Source: Glandiceps talaboti (Eukaryota > Hemichordata > Enteropneusta > Spengelidae). From it: a stretch of DNA of 64,000 nucleotides. The translations under genes and the position numbers were made by a program. How positions within the stretch are numbered: the stretch's first letter is position 1; each line of letters begins with the position of its first letter. Shown one piece after another: positions 48,974 through 59,808 of this stretch. Where the stretch lies: the NCBI RefSeq assembly GCF_964340395.1, contig NC_135569.1, forward strand, positions 14,064,519-14,128,518, in the 5' to 3' direction. The notes under the pieces were generated by a model. It was not told where the DNA came from. It did no database searches and was given only the letters and a program-made list of their open reading frames with translations.

Positions 48974-50847
48974 GTAATTAACTACTTTTTAATTAGCTAG
49001 CACAAAACATTGTTTACACACATCAAAATGATTGACACATGTCAAAGGCAACCAATTAGAGTTAATTAATTCCTGGCACCTGAATTAGAATTTTACCACC
49101 TAGGTGCGTCATAGAAATAATATTGCATCAATTTCTTGGTCCACATCTTCAACGCACCATGCACTAGTCTATGCATTTTGTTCCATTTTGACCCTCTAGC
49201 ATGAGGTAAAAGACTATTGCAGGTAGTGAGAATAAGTCAGCCTTGTTCCATTTTTACCCTCTAGCATGAGGTAAAATGCTATTGCAGGTACTGAGAATTT
49301 AAGAGTTTGAGTGAATATTTCAAGATGATTGACACCTGTCAATGACAACTAATGAGAATTAATTAAAAATACAGTACAGTGGACTCAAAAATGATTGACA
49401 CATGTTGAAAAGCTTGTAATTAGAGTTAATTAAAAAGGTTTCACAATTGCCACCTTTATTATTGCTAGATAATAAATTGAAATCTAATAAAGGAAAAAAA
49501 AGTTAATTAGTTTTCTTTGCAATCTGTTTTTACACGATTTTAATATTTGATTAGTCATGCTTCGAAACCTCCCACAGGAGAGCAGGCCAACCAGTTGCAT
49601 AGTTATGCAGTGTCCTATCCTAGTCATATTTTTCTCGTTTAAAACTAAATTCAGTTGAAAAAAATGATTTCATGTTGAATTTGTTTTATTTATGGTGTAT
49701 GCTTATTCATCTGCAATAAATCATAACATTGTGGAGACTGTTTTTTGTGTTATCTTGTTAAGAAAAGTTGATTTTTAATGAATTTGACTTCGGTTTTCGA
49801 TAATAAATTCCATTGAAAACATGTGACTTTGTATGTATTCTGCCCAGCATTGTAGCAATTGTTTTTCACTCTTGCAAGTCTCAAAAACAATTTGCCTATT
49901 GTGTGTCTTTTCCAAGATTCTCAATTCAATACACCCCCCTCTAGGCATGTCTTTCTTCAAGCCTTACATCACTGCCAACATCAAACACTACCACCCTGTG
50001 TCTGTTTCCAGTGTGTAATCAACACCACTTTGTCTGTGTATATTTCGTTTTCTCTATGTCTACCCATTCTTTTGTTTGGCATGCCATGTTTTGATTTCAC
50101 CAGCTAACAATGTTTGTGAATCTCTCTACAATGTGTGATTGCTCAACTCATGCCAGCACCTCGTCTGCATCCCTCCTCCCTACCTGACATCATTTTAGTG
50201 ATTGTTCAACCCATGCTAACACATCTTCTCCCTCCACACCTCCCCTTCCTTGTCGTTGACTGATTACACAACCCATGTCAATCCTTCTCCCCTCCCCTTC
50301 TTACTGTCATAATGTTTGATTTTGATAACATTAATTCTGCCATAGTTCTGTTTTCATACAAATATTAATATTATTTTTAACGTAAATAATTCATATCTGC
50401 TACTAATTTGTGTCTAAACTTCTTTGTTTGCATGTTTTTATAAATATCTACTATAAGTATAACAACGATATTACTTTCCAATAATTTATTTGTTCAACCT
50501 ATAAAAGAACTCATGAAAATACTTATACACGAGTGAACTTGATGGCTTTGAATCACACAGAATGCATACAACAGAATTGAGAGCAGATGTGTGATTTTAT
50601 TTAGATATAAACTTGAAGTCAGAGTAGTACAAGCGACAAGAAATTACAAGAAAAACATACCCAAAAAAGTCATTAAATATGCATATGTGACCATGAACGA
50701 AAAATGCAAAACATTGCTGGCAGAATACAATGCAAAAATATGATGACTATGTTTGTGTCACATGACTACCATGTGACTATCACATGTTTGTATGACCATA
50801 TCATGTGATTACCTATAAATCTCATTTCTCTACTTTTGTTTGCACAG
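48974..50847 (+). repeat. CROCC: rootletin intron 5 with repeated AATGATTGACACATGTCAA segments
   Basis: 1,874 bases. About three copies of AATGATTGACACATGTCAA followed by AATTAGAGTTAATTA-like sequence occur at about 49,027, 49,323 and 49,390. Two copies of TTGTTCCATTTTTACCCTC then TAGCATGAGGTAAAA occur at about 49,180-49,285. No exon is seen. Confidence 0.75.
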
Positions 50848-51013
50848 GAGCGCTAGTCTGGCCCATGTGAACTCTATGTTACGTGAGCAGCTAGACCAGG
50901 CAACCTCTGCTAACCAGGCACTGACTGGAGACATTAACAAGTTAACTCAGGACTGGCAACGAGCACGAGAAGAGCTTGAAGCTAAAGAAAAGGAATGGCG
51001 TGATGAGGAACAG
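50848..51013 (+). CDS. CROCC: rootletin exon 6 (end of residue 244, 245-299)
   Basis: Acceptor TTTGCACAG, donor CAG|GTCAGA. Encodes SASLAHVNSMLREQLDQATS, ANQALTGDINKLTQDWQRAR and EELEAKEKEWRDEEQ. It is nearly the same as vertebrate SASLAQVNAMLREQLDQAGS and onward, the end of the conserved N-terminal domain. Confidence 0.97.
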
Positions 51014-51220
51014 GTCAGAGTTCAATTATGATATCATTTATTATCAGTTTTGTATGTAAATAGTTAGTATATAATTTGTTTTTTTAATTTTTTGAAAATT
51101 TTTTGCTAGGAATTGCTCCCCCCCCCCCCATGATTATTTGTTGATTTAGAAAATTGAAAAAATATGTACTAACCCCACTTAGTCTGTAAGATCTGATATT
51201 TGTGCCATGCTATCAGCTAT

Positions 51221-51270
51221 CATGGTTTAGAAACTTGATAAGGATGAGCGACAATGTGTATCTTAATGGC
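51221..51270 (+). repeat. solitary diverged copy of the 46-bp satellite unit
   Basis: CATGGTTTAGAAACTTGATA followed by AGGATGAGCGACAATGTGTA TCTTAATGG follows the satellite unit of 1,838-3,672 over its full length with about ten changes. It lies in rootletin intron 6. Confidence 0.7.
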
Positions 51271-51435
51271 TACAAAAATTTATACCACACTTTCACGAGT
51301 ATTGTTTTTTAACCAGGATTGGTTTGTACAAAAAAAATATGGCCGACCTAGAACGATAGATTCATTACTGTGTACAGTTCTTAGATCACAGTGTTGGTAA
51401 AAGATTTCCTAACATACTTGTTTCTACTATTACAG

Positions 51436-51542
51436 TCATTTAACGACTACTTCGCTAACGAGCACAGTCGTTTGCTGACTATGTGGAGAGATGTTGTTGG
51501 TTTTAGACGCAGCTTCGCTGAGATGAAGAGTGCCACCGATAG
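51436..51542 (+). CDS. CROCC: rootletin exon 7 (residues 300-334 and part of 335)
   Basis: Encodes SFNDYFANEHSRLLTMWRDV, VGFRRSFAEMKSATD and the first two bases of Arg (phase 2). It matches vertebrate SFNAYFSNEHSRLLLLWRQV VGFRR, the best single signature of the family in this window. Confidence 0.98.
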
Positions 51543-52121
51543 GTAAATATTTTTCGATATTTTGAGAAAACCGTGTTCAACTTTTATCTGCTTGTGTTGT
51601 CCTAGGCAAGTGTATAATTACATAGTATTTGTTTTCGTTTTTGTTAATAGTTCTGCGTCTGCGCCTAGAGCTCTTCGGAGAACAGGCGCATTATAAATTC
51701 GCTTTGATATTATTATTATAGTCATCGCAGTATTTCAAAACCACATAAATTTACACATTTGGCAAGGTTTTGTAAATCTGCTTACTTGTTGCTATAGAAA
51801 CTTGGTTTGTGATTGAGAATCCAATCCCTGCCTCAACACTGGAGGGCGCTATTTTGTAAAATGTCTATGAGAGTTTATTATTGCAATGATTAACAATTAT
51901 ATCCACCTGTAGAATGTGTCATTCTGATGAGGATCGTTGACAGGATTGATTAGAAGCTCAGTGCTGTTTACTAAAATGAATAACTTGTGCATTGTAACCT
52001 TTGACCTCTGACCTTTGTGTTTCATTTGATCTTCCCAGCTAATGGATATTTTAAATGGTAAATAATAGTATTTCATAACACAAAGTATTCAAAGTCACTG
52101 CATTATTTTTTTGTCACTCAG

Positions 52122-52349
52122 GGATCTCTCTCACTTGCGTGCCGATATGACCAGAATGTCTCGCAACGTCCACTCAGCTTGTCTTAACCTCAACGCCAAC
52201 CAACGTAGTCAGGATGCTAGTGTCGGTGTTCAGCTAGAGAAGGAACGTGCCGAGAAGCTGGCCATTGAAAATCAACTCCGTGAGAAAGTCAAGGAAGTTC
52301 TAGAACTACAAGCAAGATACGACACCTCAAGAGCTGAAATGCAAGCCAG
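52122..52349 (+). CDS. CROCC: rootletin exon 8 (residues 335-411)
   Basis: Phase 2 at both ends. Encodes DLSHLRADMTRMSRNVHSAC and LNLNANQRSQDASVGVQLEK, then coiled coil ERAEKLAIENQLREKVKEVL. It corresponds to vertebrate ERDLLQLGGELARTSRAVQE and onward. Confidence 0.95.
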
Positions 52350-52636
52350 GTAAAGTTGAAACCTTGATGTTTTAGTTTGACCTTTGACCCAGTATGATGA
52401 CTTACTTTGACCTGTGACCCCAGTTTGATGTTGTAGTTTGACCTCCGACCCAAGCTATTTTAGTCAAAATGAAACCAAAATTTTAAAATGAGGAAACATT
52501 TGAGAAGAAAAAACTATTTTTTTAGACAATTTTTTAATGTCAATTGTTTTCTTTTAAATAATTCTGCAAAATGTTCAAACCTACTTTTATATGTAGTCAA
52601 AATTTGAGAGTTTTTTGAAAATGTTTTGTTTTCCAG

Positions 52637-52930
52637 AATTAATGAACTGACCGTTGCAAATGAAAAATCCAAGATCCAGCTAGCTGAGAAGGAGAACCTT
52701 GTCAAGACCATTACTAGAACAGTGGAAGGTTTGGAAGCAACCAAAGCCGAAACATCGGCTGAGTTTGCTGCCGAGAGCCAGACTCTTCGTAGCTTGCGTG
52801 GAGAATGTGAGGCTCTACATGCAGCTCTACGAGACATCGCTCAAGCCGTTATCCATGACGCCGATGTTAGTATGGTTGATGGCCTTCCACCAAGAGATGA
52901 GTTGGAAGAGACACTGGCAGAAGAAAGTGG
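52637..52930 (+). CDS. CROCC: rootletin exon 9 (residues 411-509)
   Basis: Phase 2 at both ends, donor GG|GTAAGT. Heptad-repeat coil (INELTVANEKSKIQLAEKEN) ending with ALHAALRDIAQAVIHDADVS, comparable to vertebrate LQQTLRDLAQAVLSDSESG, then an acidic tail LPPRDELEETLAEES. Confidence 0.96.
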
Positions 52931-53134
52931 GTAAGTGATGACGGAATGAATTCTGTTACCCAATTTGCATACAATGTCTCTTAGTGATCAGCCTATACTT
53001 CTACAACAACCCATAAAAAAACAGCGATGCATGTAGCATCAATAAAACAGTATCTAAGTTTATAGTCTGTAATACTTTACTTAATCTTTATACTGAGATT
53101 CTGAAGACATTCTGTGTATCTGTTCTTTACACAG

Positions 53135-53312
53135 CCTAGGAGACCGTGCACCATCACCAGGTCCCCGTACCTTGTCACCAACCAGAACACTATCGCCATC
53201 ACGCCGTGCACGTTCTGTATCACCATCAAGACGTTCTCGTTCCCCAGCATTCGCTGATTCTACATATTCGGCTGTACAGGCTGCTTTGCAGAAACGACAA
53301 CTACAAGTCAGG
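53135..53312 (+). CDS. CROCC: rootletin exon 10, Ser/Pro/Arg hinge (residues 509-568)
   Basis: 59 codons after a split Gly. LGDRAPSPGPRTLSPTRTLS and PSRRARSVSPSRRSRSPAFA interrupt the coiled coil with repeated SP/TP and RS motifs, likely kinase targets. The coil then resumes at STYSAVQAALQKRQLQVR. Vertebrate rootletin has a similar SPPRR/SPRRG-rich interruption at the same place, followed by ALHKRQLQVQ. Confidence 0.97.
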
Positions 53313-53331
53313 GTAAGATATCGTTAAATCT

Positions 53332-53541
53332 ACAACCCATAACACCTAAGTAAAGCATTTTCTGTATGTACCACAGTCGTTTATAGCATCCATATCAAGT
53401 ACAACCCATAACACCAAAGTAAAGCATTTTCTGTAGGTACCACCATCGTTTATAGCATCCATATCAAGTACAACCCATAACACCAAAGTAAAGCGTTTTC
53501 TGTATGTACCACAATCGTTTATAGCATCCATATCAAGTACA
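53332..53541. repeat. 69-bp minisatellite, three copies, in rootletin intron 10
   Basis: The unit starts ACAACCCATAACACCAAAGT and continues AAAGCATTTTCTGTATGTAC, CACAATCGTTTATAGCATCC and ATATCAAGT; periods start at 53,332, 53,401 and 53,470. It begins only 20 bp after the exon 10 donor. 69 is a multiple of three, so it makes a chance open frame on the minus strand. Confidence 0.95.
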
Positions 53542-53829
53542 AAAAATGTACAGGAACTCCCTACTATGCAATCAACAGTTCTAAGAATGTCAGAACACAA
53601 ATTGTAATGTCACAGAAAGTATGCATTGACATTAATATCATACTAGTAAGAATAATTTCATTGGGGTTTTGTGTTAGTGTTTTTGCTTGAGTAAAAAGTT
53701 CGTAAATTCAGCTTGTGTATCAATGTCCAGGAACAATACTGCAGATTTGAAAAAAAACTGTCTAAAAATGTACTTTAGTCTTTATTGATATTTGAATAAA
53801 ATTGAGAATCTTTCTACTTTTCTGTTCAG

Positions 53830-54029
53830 GAATTACAAGCTAAGTTGGAATCTACCAAAGATCAAAACAACTCATTGAGAAAACAGATTGATGACACTGA
53901 TAGAGACCGACGCCACTCAGAGGAACAAGTCAGGAACCTGCGTGACGATGTTGAACTCGGTAGACGCGATAACGATGATACAAAGAGAGAACGAGACCGA
54001 CTACGAAATGCGCTCGAAGTTACGGGAAG
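53830..54029 (+). CDS. CROCC: rootletin exon 11 (residues 569-634 and part of 635)
   Basis: Acceptor TCTGTTCAG, donor AG|GTAAGG, phase 0 to phase 2. Highly charged coil: ELQAKLESTKDQNNSLRKQI, DDTDRDRRHSEEQVRNLRDD, then a very Arg/Asp-rich stretch. Confidence 0.95.
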
Positions 54030-54042
54030 GTAAGGAGATATT

Positions 54043-54315
54043 CAGATTATATGGTGTCTGAAACTTTTTAGATGTCAGAAATTTTCAACAACTGAATGTA
54101 TATCAAGTATACACAGATTATGTGGTGTGTGACACTTATCGGATGTCAGAAATTCTCATCAACTGAATGTTTATGAAGTATACACAGATTGTCTGAAACT
54201 TACCGGATGTCAGAAATTCTCATCAACTGAATATTTATGAAGTACACACAAATTGTCTGAAACTTATCGGATGTCAAAAATTCTCATCAACTGAATATTT
54301 ATGAAGTATACACTT
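54043..54315. repeat. about 71-bp tandem repeat, four copies, in rootletin intron 11
   Basis: Units share ATCGGATGTCAGAAATTCTC, ATCAACTGAATGTTTATGAA and GTATACACAGATT. Starts near 54,043, 54,114, 54,185 and 54,249; the last two units are about 7 bp shorter. It starts 13 bp after the exon 11 donor. Confidence 0.9.
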
Positions 54316-54826
54316 CAGAATCAAAAATCTTCAACGTTCGCTTACATTGCTCAGGAAAACTCAAAGCAAATCTCAGTTACGTCATGAAAAAAAAAGGGGT
54401 CATCGTACAGATTTTTTGAAACAGAGGTCAAAATTATATTATAATTGATACAAGGTAATGGAGAATGTGTAATAGAGAATGTGTGTGTTCACTCTCTCAC
54501 TAATGTAAGATAGTTTATATCCTTGAAAACAACATGGTAAACCACAAATTTCTTGAACCTTGAACGAGGTGTAGAAATTGATGAAATTTTTACCAGATTT
54601 CCATTCCCTGTTACTAGGGTTACAAAACCTTAGCCAAAATATCGGTACATTTTGTGAGACAGATTTATCTCTTCCTTCCTGGAAATAACAGAGAAAATGC
54701 GATAAAACTTGCAATGATAAAAGTTTGGGGAAAAATTGCAGAGATAATGTTGAGTGAAAATAGAATGTAGCTATTCTGGCTGCCATTTCAACTACTTATC
54801 AATGTATACAATGTTTTTTATTGCAG

Positions 54827-55137
54827 TGAAAAGGCAGGTTTGGAACGTCTACGAGAAACTCTCAATGAACAGATCGAGGCCCTTAACTTAGAATGTGAGA
54901 AATTACAGGCAGCGAATGCAGACCTGCAGAGACAACGAGATGGCTTGGAAGACGAGAAGGATGACATGGAGAAAGATATGGAGAGACACAAGAAGGAGAT
55001 TGAACGTAGAGCTAACATCATTGACCAGTACGAAGGCAAGAACTCTACACTCAAAGAAGAGATCGTCGCCCTCAAGGAAGCCTTGAACAAAGTACAACTT
55101 GAGAAAGATGTATTGGATCAAGAAAAGGCTGAAGTCT
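54827..55137 (+). CDS. CROCC: rootletin exon 12 (residues 635-738 and part of 739)
   Basis: Longest rootletin exon here, 103 full codons between split codons (phase 2 to phase 1). Coil SEKAGLERLRETLNEQIEAL through LQRQRDGLEDEKDDMEKDME to EKDVLDQEKAEV, parallel to vertebrate [20 protein letters not shown]. Confidence 0.96.
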
Positions 55138-55636
55138 GTAAGTAGTTGATGTTAATCTAAACATCTTTTCTTAAGAAGTTCAAAAGTATTTATTTTTTTC
55201 CAATTTGTCATGCAGTATGAAAGAGAAGCTTGTTTCAAGACTTTTAATAATTTTGTTGTCGGCAGATATTGAGTCAAAGAATCATTGTCAGCAGAAATTC
55301 CGACCTTCACATTTTTCTGGTAGGCTGGTCACCTGAAAAATGATAGTAAAACATATAAAAACTAATAACTTACGTAAGATTTCAGTAAAATCAAAGCTAG
55401 CAAAGGACAACTATACATGTTTTGACTCACAAGTAGATATTATTGTCATTTTTTTTACCAAAGCCAAATATTCTAGTATTTCAGAATTTAGTTGAGTTTG
55501 AGCTTGTTAAGAAAATTTTGCAGCAGTCAAGGCACAGTAGAAAATCTAAAATGTCCATTTTTACTTTCAGCAAATTTTGTAGTGTAGATTGAAAGGCAAA
55601 GTTATAATTCTGTTTTGTTTGTTTTTTGTTTACCAG

Positions 55637-55800
55637 GTGAAACTCTGTCTAAGGCTGAGTTGATGAAGGCCGAGTTAGAACTTGAGATTAACAAGGTGAA
55701 GACTGAGGAAGCTGGTCTACGTGATGCATTGCTGAAAATGCAAGCCTTGAATGAAGGCCTTGGTCAAGACAAGATTGAACTCAACAAGATCCTCATGCAT
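55637..55800 (+). CDS. CROCC: rootletin exon 13 (residues 739-793)
   Basis: Completes a split Cys and continues ETLSKAELMKAELELEINKV then EEAGLRDALLKMQALNEGLG QDKIELNKILMH, phase 0 donor CAT|GTAAGT. It is closely parallel to vertebrate EEASLQDSLSKLSALNESLA QDKLDLNRLV. Confidence 0.97.
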
Positions 55801-56117
55801 GTAAGTACATTCTATCAAATATCAAACTTTTCACAAGTTTTGACTCTCAAAATGTTGAAATTTATACTGAGATTCTGTTTATAAATATCATTGTGAACCA
55901 TACCCAAATATTTTGAAGAAACTGACTCCTCTTCATCGGTGGGTCTCCAGTTCTAGCAGAGAAATAAAGTGCTGAATCTCAGAGAAAATATTGTATTCAA
56001 ATTTGTCAATTTCTAAAGGCTATGAATGTTACATATTTATTGTAATTCTCAGAAAATGATATATTCTAGTTTTTGTCAATTTCTGAAGGATTTGAACAGG
56101 AGAAATTTTGACAACCC

Positions 56118-56240
56118 CTTTAATATTAGACCCATAAAGTTACAGACAGTACCCCTTTAATAGTAACCCATAAAGTTACAGACAGTACCCCTTTAATAGT
56201 AACCCCATAAAGTTAGAGAGTACCCCTTTAATATTTGAAT
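56118..56240. repeat. 36-bp tandem repeat, about 3.5 copies, in rootletin intron 13
   Basis: The unit is TTACAGACAGTACCCCTTTA followed by ATAGTAACCCATAAAG, ending about 15 bp before the exon 14 acceptor. Confidence 0.9.
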
Positions 56241-56255
56241 AATCTTGCACCTCAG

Positions 56256-56486
56256 CTTGAAAGTGAGAAGGCAGCCATCACCACTGAGAAACAAGATTTG
56301 GAACAAGAGAAAGCCAGCATCCGGGAAGAACTTGTCCGTACAGAGCAGGAGAAGATGGACGTGGAGACCGAGAAGATGGGTCTGGATCAGAGCTTGAACC
56401 ATGCTGAGGATAACAGAGAAAAACTGGAACAAGAAATTGGTCTCCTCAACAAAGAGAAGGCTGAAATCTTTGAACAACTCTCACAG
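56256..56486 (+). CDS. CROCC: rootletin exon 14 (residues 794-870)
   Basis: 77 codons, phase 0 at both ends, donor CAG|GTTTGT. Glu/Lys-rich coil LESEKAAITTEKQDLEQEKA ... LNHAEDNREKLEQEIGLLNK EKAEIFEQLSQ, matching vertebrate LEEEKSALQGRQRQAEQEAT and onward. Confidence 0.96.
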
Positions 56487-56632
56487 GTTTGTTTGGTTAC
56501 TTTCTATAAAAAGATACACCAGAGTTTGGAAGATTTTTGCGAAAAGCAGTCAGAAACTGAGATGTATACAGATTAGTGGATGATTTTTCAAATACAATAT
56601 TTATCAACTCACCAAATTTTTCTGTAATTTAA

Positions 56633-56977
56633 AAGTGGCCATACGGATTAGGATATTTTATTTATTTTGGATTTTTAATTTATAGAATAATTTTATTATT
56701 GTTTCCTACTTGAAAAATCAATGTGAAAAAACATATGCCAAGTCTGTGTTTGTAACTCAATAAATCGCAAATGATTAATAAATGTGGTAAAATGTTTCTT
56801 GTAAATACAATAACAAACATTTTACACATTTTTTGGCCTTTTTTATGTATTGAGTGTTGCAAACATTTAGATTTGGCATATGTTGTTTCACATTGATTTT
56901 TCAAGTAGGAAGCCATGATAACATTGTTTTGTGAATTAAAAATCCAAAATAAATATTCTTATTCATATGGCCACTTT
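56633..56977. mobile_element. fold-back MITE, copy 2
   Basis: Homologous to 13,137-13,495 over its full length and likewise a near-complete palindrome. Left end AAGTGGCCATACGGATTAGG, right end reading back as AGTGGCCATATGAATAAGAA. Shared inner words include ACATATGCCAAGTC, TTTGTAACTCAATAAAT and AATAACAAACATTTTACA or AATAACAAATATTTTACA. It sits in rootletin intron 14 and is non-coding. Confidence 0.88.
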
Positions 56978-57548
56978 GATAACTTTTGCTCTGCAAAGTT
57001 ACAGGTTTGTGTTGCCACACATTACTAGCAACATTGTGTAAAATATGGCTTTTAGTTTATGGAACCAAACAGTTCAAAGTTGAAGTAAAACACATTGACT
57101 TTACAAATTGGCAGCCATCTTTAATTTAACCAGTTTATACCAGTTGTAAAGCAATCTCTCAATGCACAGACTGGCTCAAGTTTTACTCTGATATTAAAAC
57201 AGAAATCAAAGTTTCAAAATGTGTAAGAGATTGTGGTGATGTAACGGGTACAAAATCAGGTTTCTTTGGATGGTAGGAAAGCAGGAAAAAAATGACAGAA
57301 AGGGAAAATTTTGTGATGTCACAGAAAAAGTTTGTAGGACATGCACACAGTAGTTGAGATCTTAGCTACACGGTTCAATCTTGTGTCTTGGAGATGAGTG
57401 GTTGTTATCGCTAAGCAATAAAAGTTAACGCTATCTCACTATATCATGAATTAGCCAGGCAGCCAACTAATAAACAGAACTCAATTGAAAAATAACCCTC
57501 TTAAGATTAGACTTGGCATTTTATTCATGATCTTGTATCACCACCTGT

Positions 57549-57616
57549 AGTAGTAGTAGTAGTAATAGTAGTAGTATTTTAATCTCTGCTGTCTCACACA
57601 CACACACACACAACAG
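57549..57616. repeat. (AGT)n and (AC)n microsatellites forming the end of intron 14
   Basis: GTAGTAGTAGTAGTAGTAAT-type repeats lie at about 57,549-57,577. An (AC)10 run follows at about 57,595-57,612 and merges directly into the acceptor AACAG. The normal pyrimidine tract of exon 15 is therefore replaced by CA repeats. Confidence 0.95.
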
Positions 57617-57793
57617 GTCAGCCGCCACAAGACTGCTCTCGCCGAAGACCTCCTGCAGACACGCAGAGAAGTAGAACGCCAGAGCGATACCGTGGTACGC
57701 ATTGCCAAGGAGAAGGAAGAGCTGACTCGCGAGAAAGCTAACCTGATTGTACAACTAACAGCATCAGAGAGAGAGAATCGTGGTCTCTCAGAG
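57617..57793 (+). CDS. CROCC: rootletin exon 15 (residues 871-929)
   Basis: 59 codons, phase 0 both ends, donor GAG|GTATGT. VSRHKTALAEDLLQTRREVE ... LTREKANLIVQLTASEREN. It matches vertebrate AKEHAGLAVQLVAAEREGRT and is GC-richer than its flanks. A CA microsatellite forms its acceptor. Confidence 0.96.
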
Positions 57794-58296
57794 GTATGTA
57801 TATAGGAGAGAGAACTTTAACCCCTGTAAGGTTCACTTTAGTATGATAAACAGAAGGTTGGGTCAAGTTAAGTTAGGTATTTAGGACACTGGATATTTTA
57901 AATGCTTGGTACACCCCAGTGATAAATCAGCAGTTTGTCAGTTATATCGAGAGAAAATGCACAGGCACAGGGACTCCTCAAATTTGTTCAAGACGTTTTT
58001 ATGTGGGAACAAAGCAATTTTTATACTTAATGACGTGGGAAGTAGCGTTTAATTCTACTTAGAGATAAAAAGCTGTGGTGACAGAGTGAATGGTTTTGAA
58101 ACTGTCTCAGTATTGACCTCAAAACTAAGGAGGAAGGGTTCAGCTCCAAGGCTGTTAGTGTAACTTGTCAAAATTTAGGCAGCCCCAAGGGTGAATACAG
58201 TCATAAAAGTTTTAGAACAAAAACCGTGTGTGTACAGTGCACAGGATGGGGAAGTTGACTTTAGTACAACGGTGTCTTCTACGTTGGTATCTCCAG

Positions 58297-58441
58297 GTGA
58301 TCGCCTCCCAGAAATCTGACAAGGAAAGTTTGGAAGGTTCATTGTATGAGGCTCAGCAAACTGTGGCTAAACTTGAAGCACGTAAAGAACAACTTGAAGG
58401 TGAAGTCCAAGAACTGCAGCTTGCAAAGGAGGCTCTGAACG
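58297..58441 (+). CDS. CROCC: rootletin exon 16 (residues 930-977 and part of 978)
   Basis: VIASQKSDKESLEGSLYEAQ then QTVAKLEARKEQLEGEVQEL QLAKEALN, phase 0 to phase 1. It is close to vertebrate KEALEGSLFEVQRQLAQLEA RREQLEAEGQALLLAKE. Confidence 0.97.
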
Positions 58442-59638
58442 GTAAGTAATTTGCTGCAACTTTAGGCATTAAGTTGTGAATTTATGTCGAAAGCTACTCT
58501 GCAGAAATTCATAGACTGGTTGCAGTGTCTTCCTAAAATTAGGTGTGTGGTTTTAAATCCCTGTACACCTAGCTAGACAAACAGTAACACTGATATAGTG
58601 TACTTGACATAGCGTTCCTCGTCATGGCAACAATCGTAGTAGTATGCCCAAATATGGATGTTGGTCGATGATAAGATGCAATAGTAACCAAGTCCACTAG
58701 TCAGTCACCTGAAGGTCCTTGTCAGACACTATACTGCATACATCAGCTCAAAAGTTGGCACTGGTCCAAAACAATTTGTAGCCATTGACAGAGTTGAGAC
58801 CCATTCATGCTAGGCTACCACTGAGCTCTTTAAAAATGGTTGTACGGGGGACAAGAATGTAAACGGGTTGCTGTGATGTGTTAGCTTGATAAAGCCATAT
58901 AAATGACTTGTTGCAAATTGAAATGCTTGGATTAACCGGGATTTAGTTAGTTTGACAGGAGGTCTTTTATAAAAAATACATTCTAGGTGGACGTATGTCT
59001 GGTTGCATAGTTTACAAACTTTGAAAGCATTATTAAATTGAACATAGTGTGACTCGAATACTGGCTCAACAGACAACGTTGTGAAGCCAGTTAGCCAAGT
59101 CTCATAGCTAAAACAAAGCAGACACTAGACAGTTTGCAAGAGGTGCATTAAAACTCAAGAATGCATCATGATTTCTATGCAGTAGATACTGTGGAATTAT
59201 ACATTTTGGTTTAGGTTATGTATCTGAAATAAATGTTTGTTCAAAAAATGTCAGTGTGAAAATGAAGGAACTGTAGGTGAAAAATAAATGTAGGCTTAAA
59301 CTTGTATATTAATGTGACTGTATGTACACTGTCCAGTGAAAATTTATCAAAATCAAATGAAACCAAGAGTTAAAATAAAACTTCTTTCTGCTAAATTTTT
59401 CATGGATCAAAATAAACACATTCACAGTGTGTATTAATCTTTTGAAAAAGATGGAAGATTTCTGTGTGAGTACATTTTGTCAAAAGTGTATTTCTAGTCT
59501 GACCTCCATCAAATTAATATCTACCTTCTGGTTAACTTCTTGAAAAAAGAATCAAGTTTTCTACATGTCTGTATTTTTGAAAAAGCAAACATGGAGTTGT
59601 AGTCTGATCCTCATGCATTCGATTTCTGCCCTCTATAG
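58442..59638 (+). other. CROCC: rootletin intron 16
   Basis: 1,197 bases with no supported exon. A fragment of the 22-kb repeat family (GTGAAGCCAGTTAGCCAAGT) lies at about 59,079. Confidence 0.7.
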
Positions 59639-59808
59639 TTGACCTGGCACGTGTACGCAAGGAGATGGAGATTGAGGTCACCAAGAGAGATAGAGACATT
59701 GAACTCCTGGATAACAAACTTGCTGAAACTGAAAAAGCAAGTCAAATTTCTCTTAAACAGAGACAACAGGCACATGAAGAAGATGTGGAAAGACTTACCC
59801 GTGAGAAG
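59639..59808 (+). CDS. CROCC: rootletin exon 17 (residues 978-1034)
   Basis: Completes a split Val, then DLARVRKEMEIEVTKRDRDI ... SLKQRQQAHEEDVERLTREK, phase 0 donor AAG|GTACGA. The end matches vertebrate REQRAAHEEDLQRLQREKE. Confidence 0.97.

Noticed and set aside
53346-53600. 84-codon minus-strand frame with repeated DMDAINDCGTYRK
   Set aside because: Produced by the 69-bp minisatellite whose length is a multiple of three.
54818-55121. Minus-strand and shifted plus-strand frames over rootletin exon 12
   Set aside because: Shadows of a Glu/Lys-rich coiled-coil exon. The rootletin frame has homology and correct splice borders.
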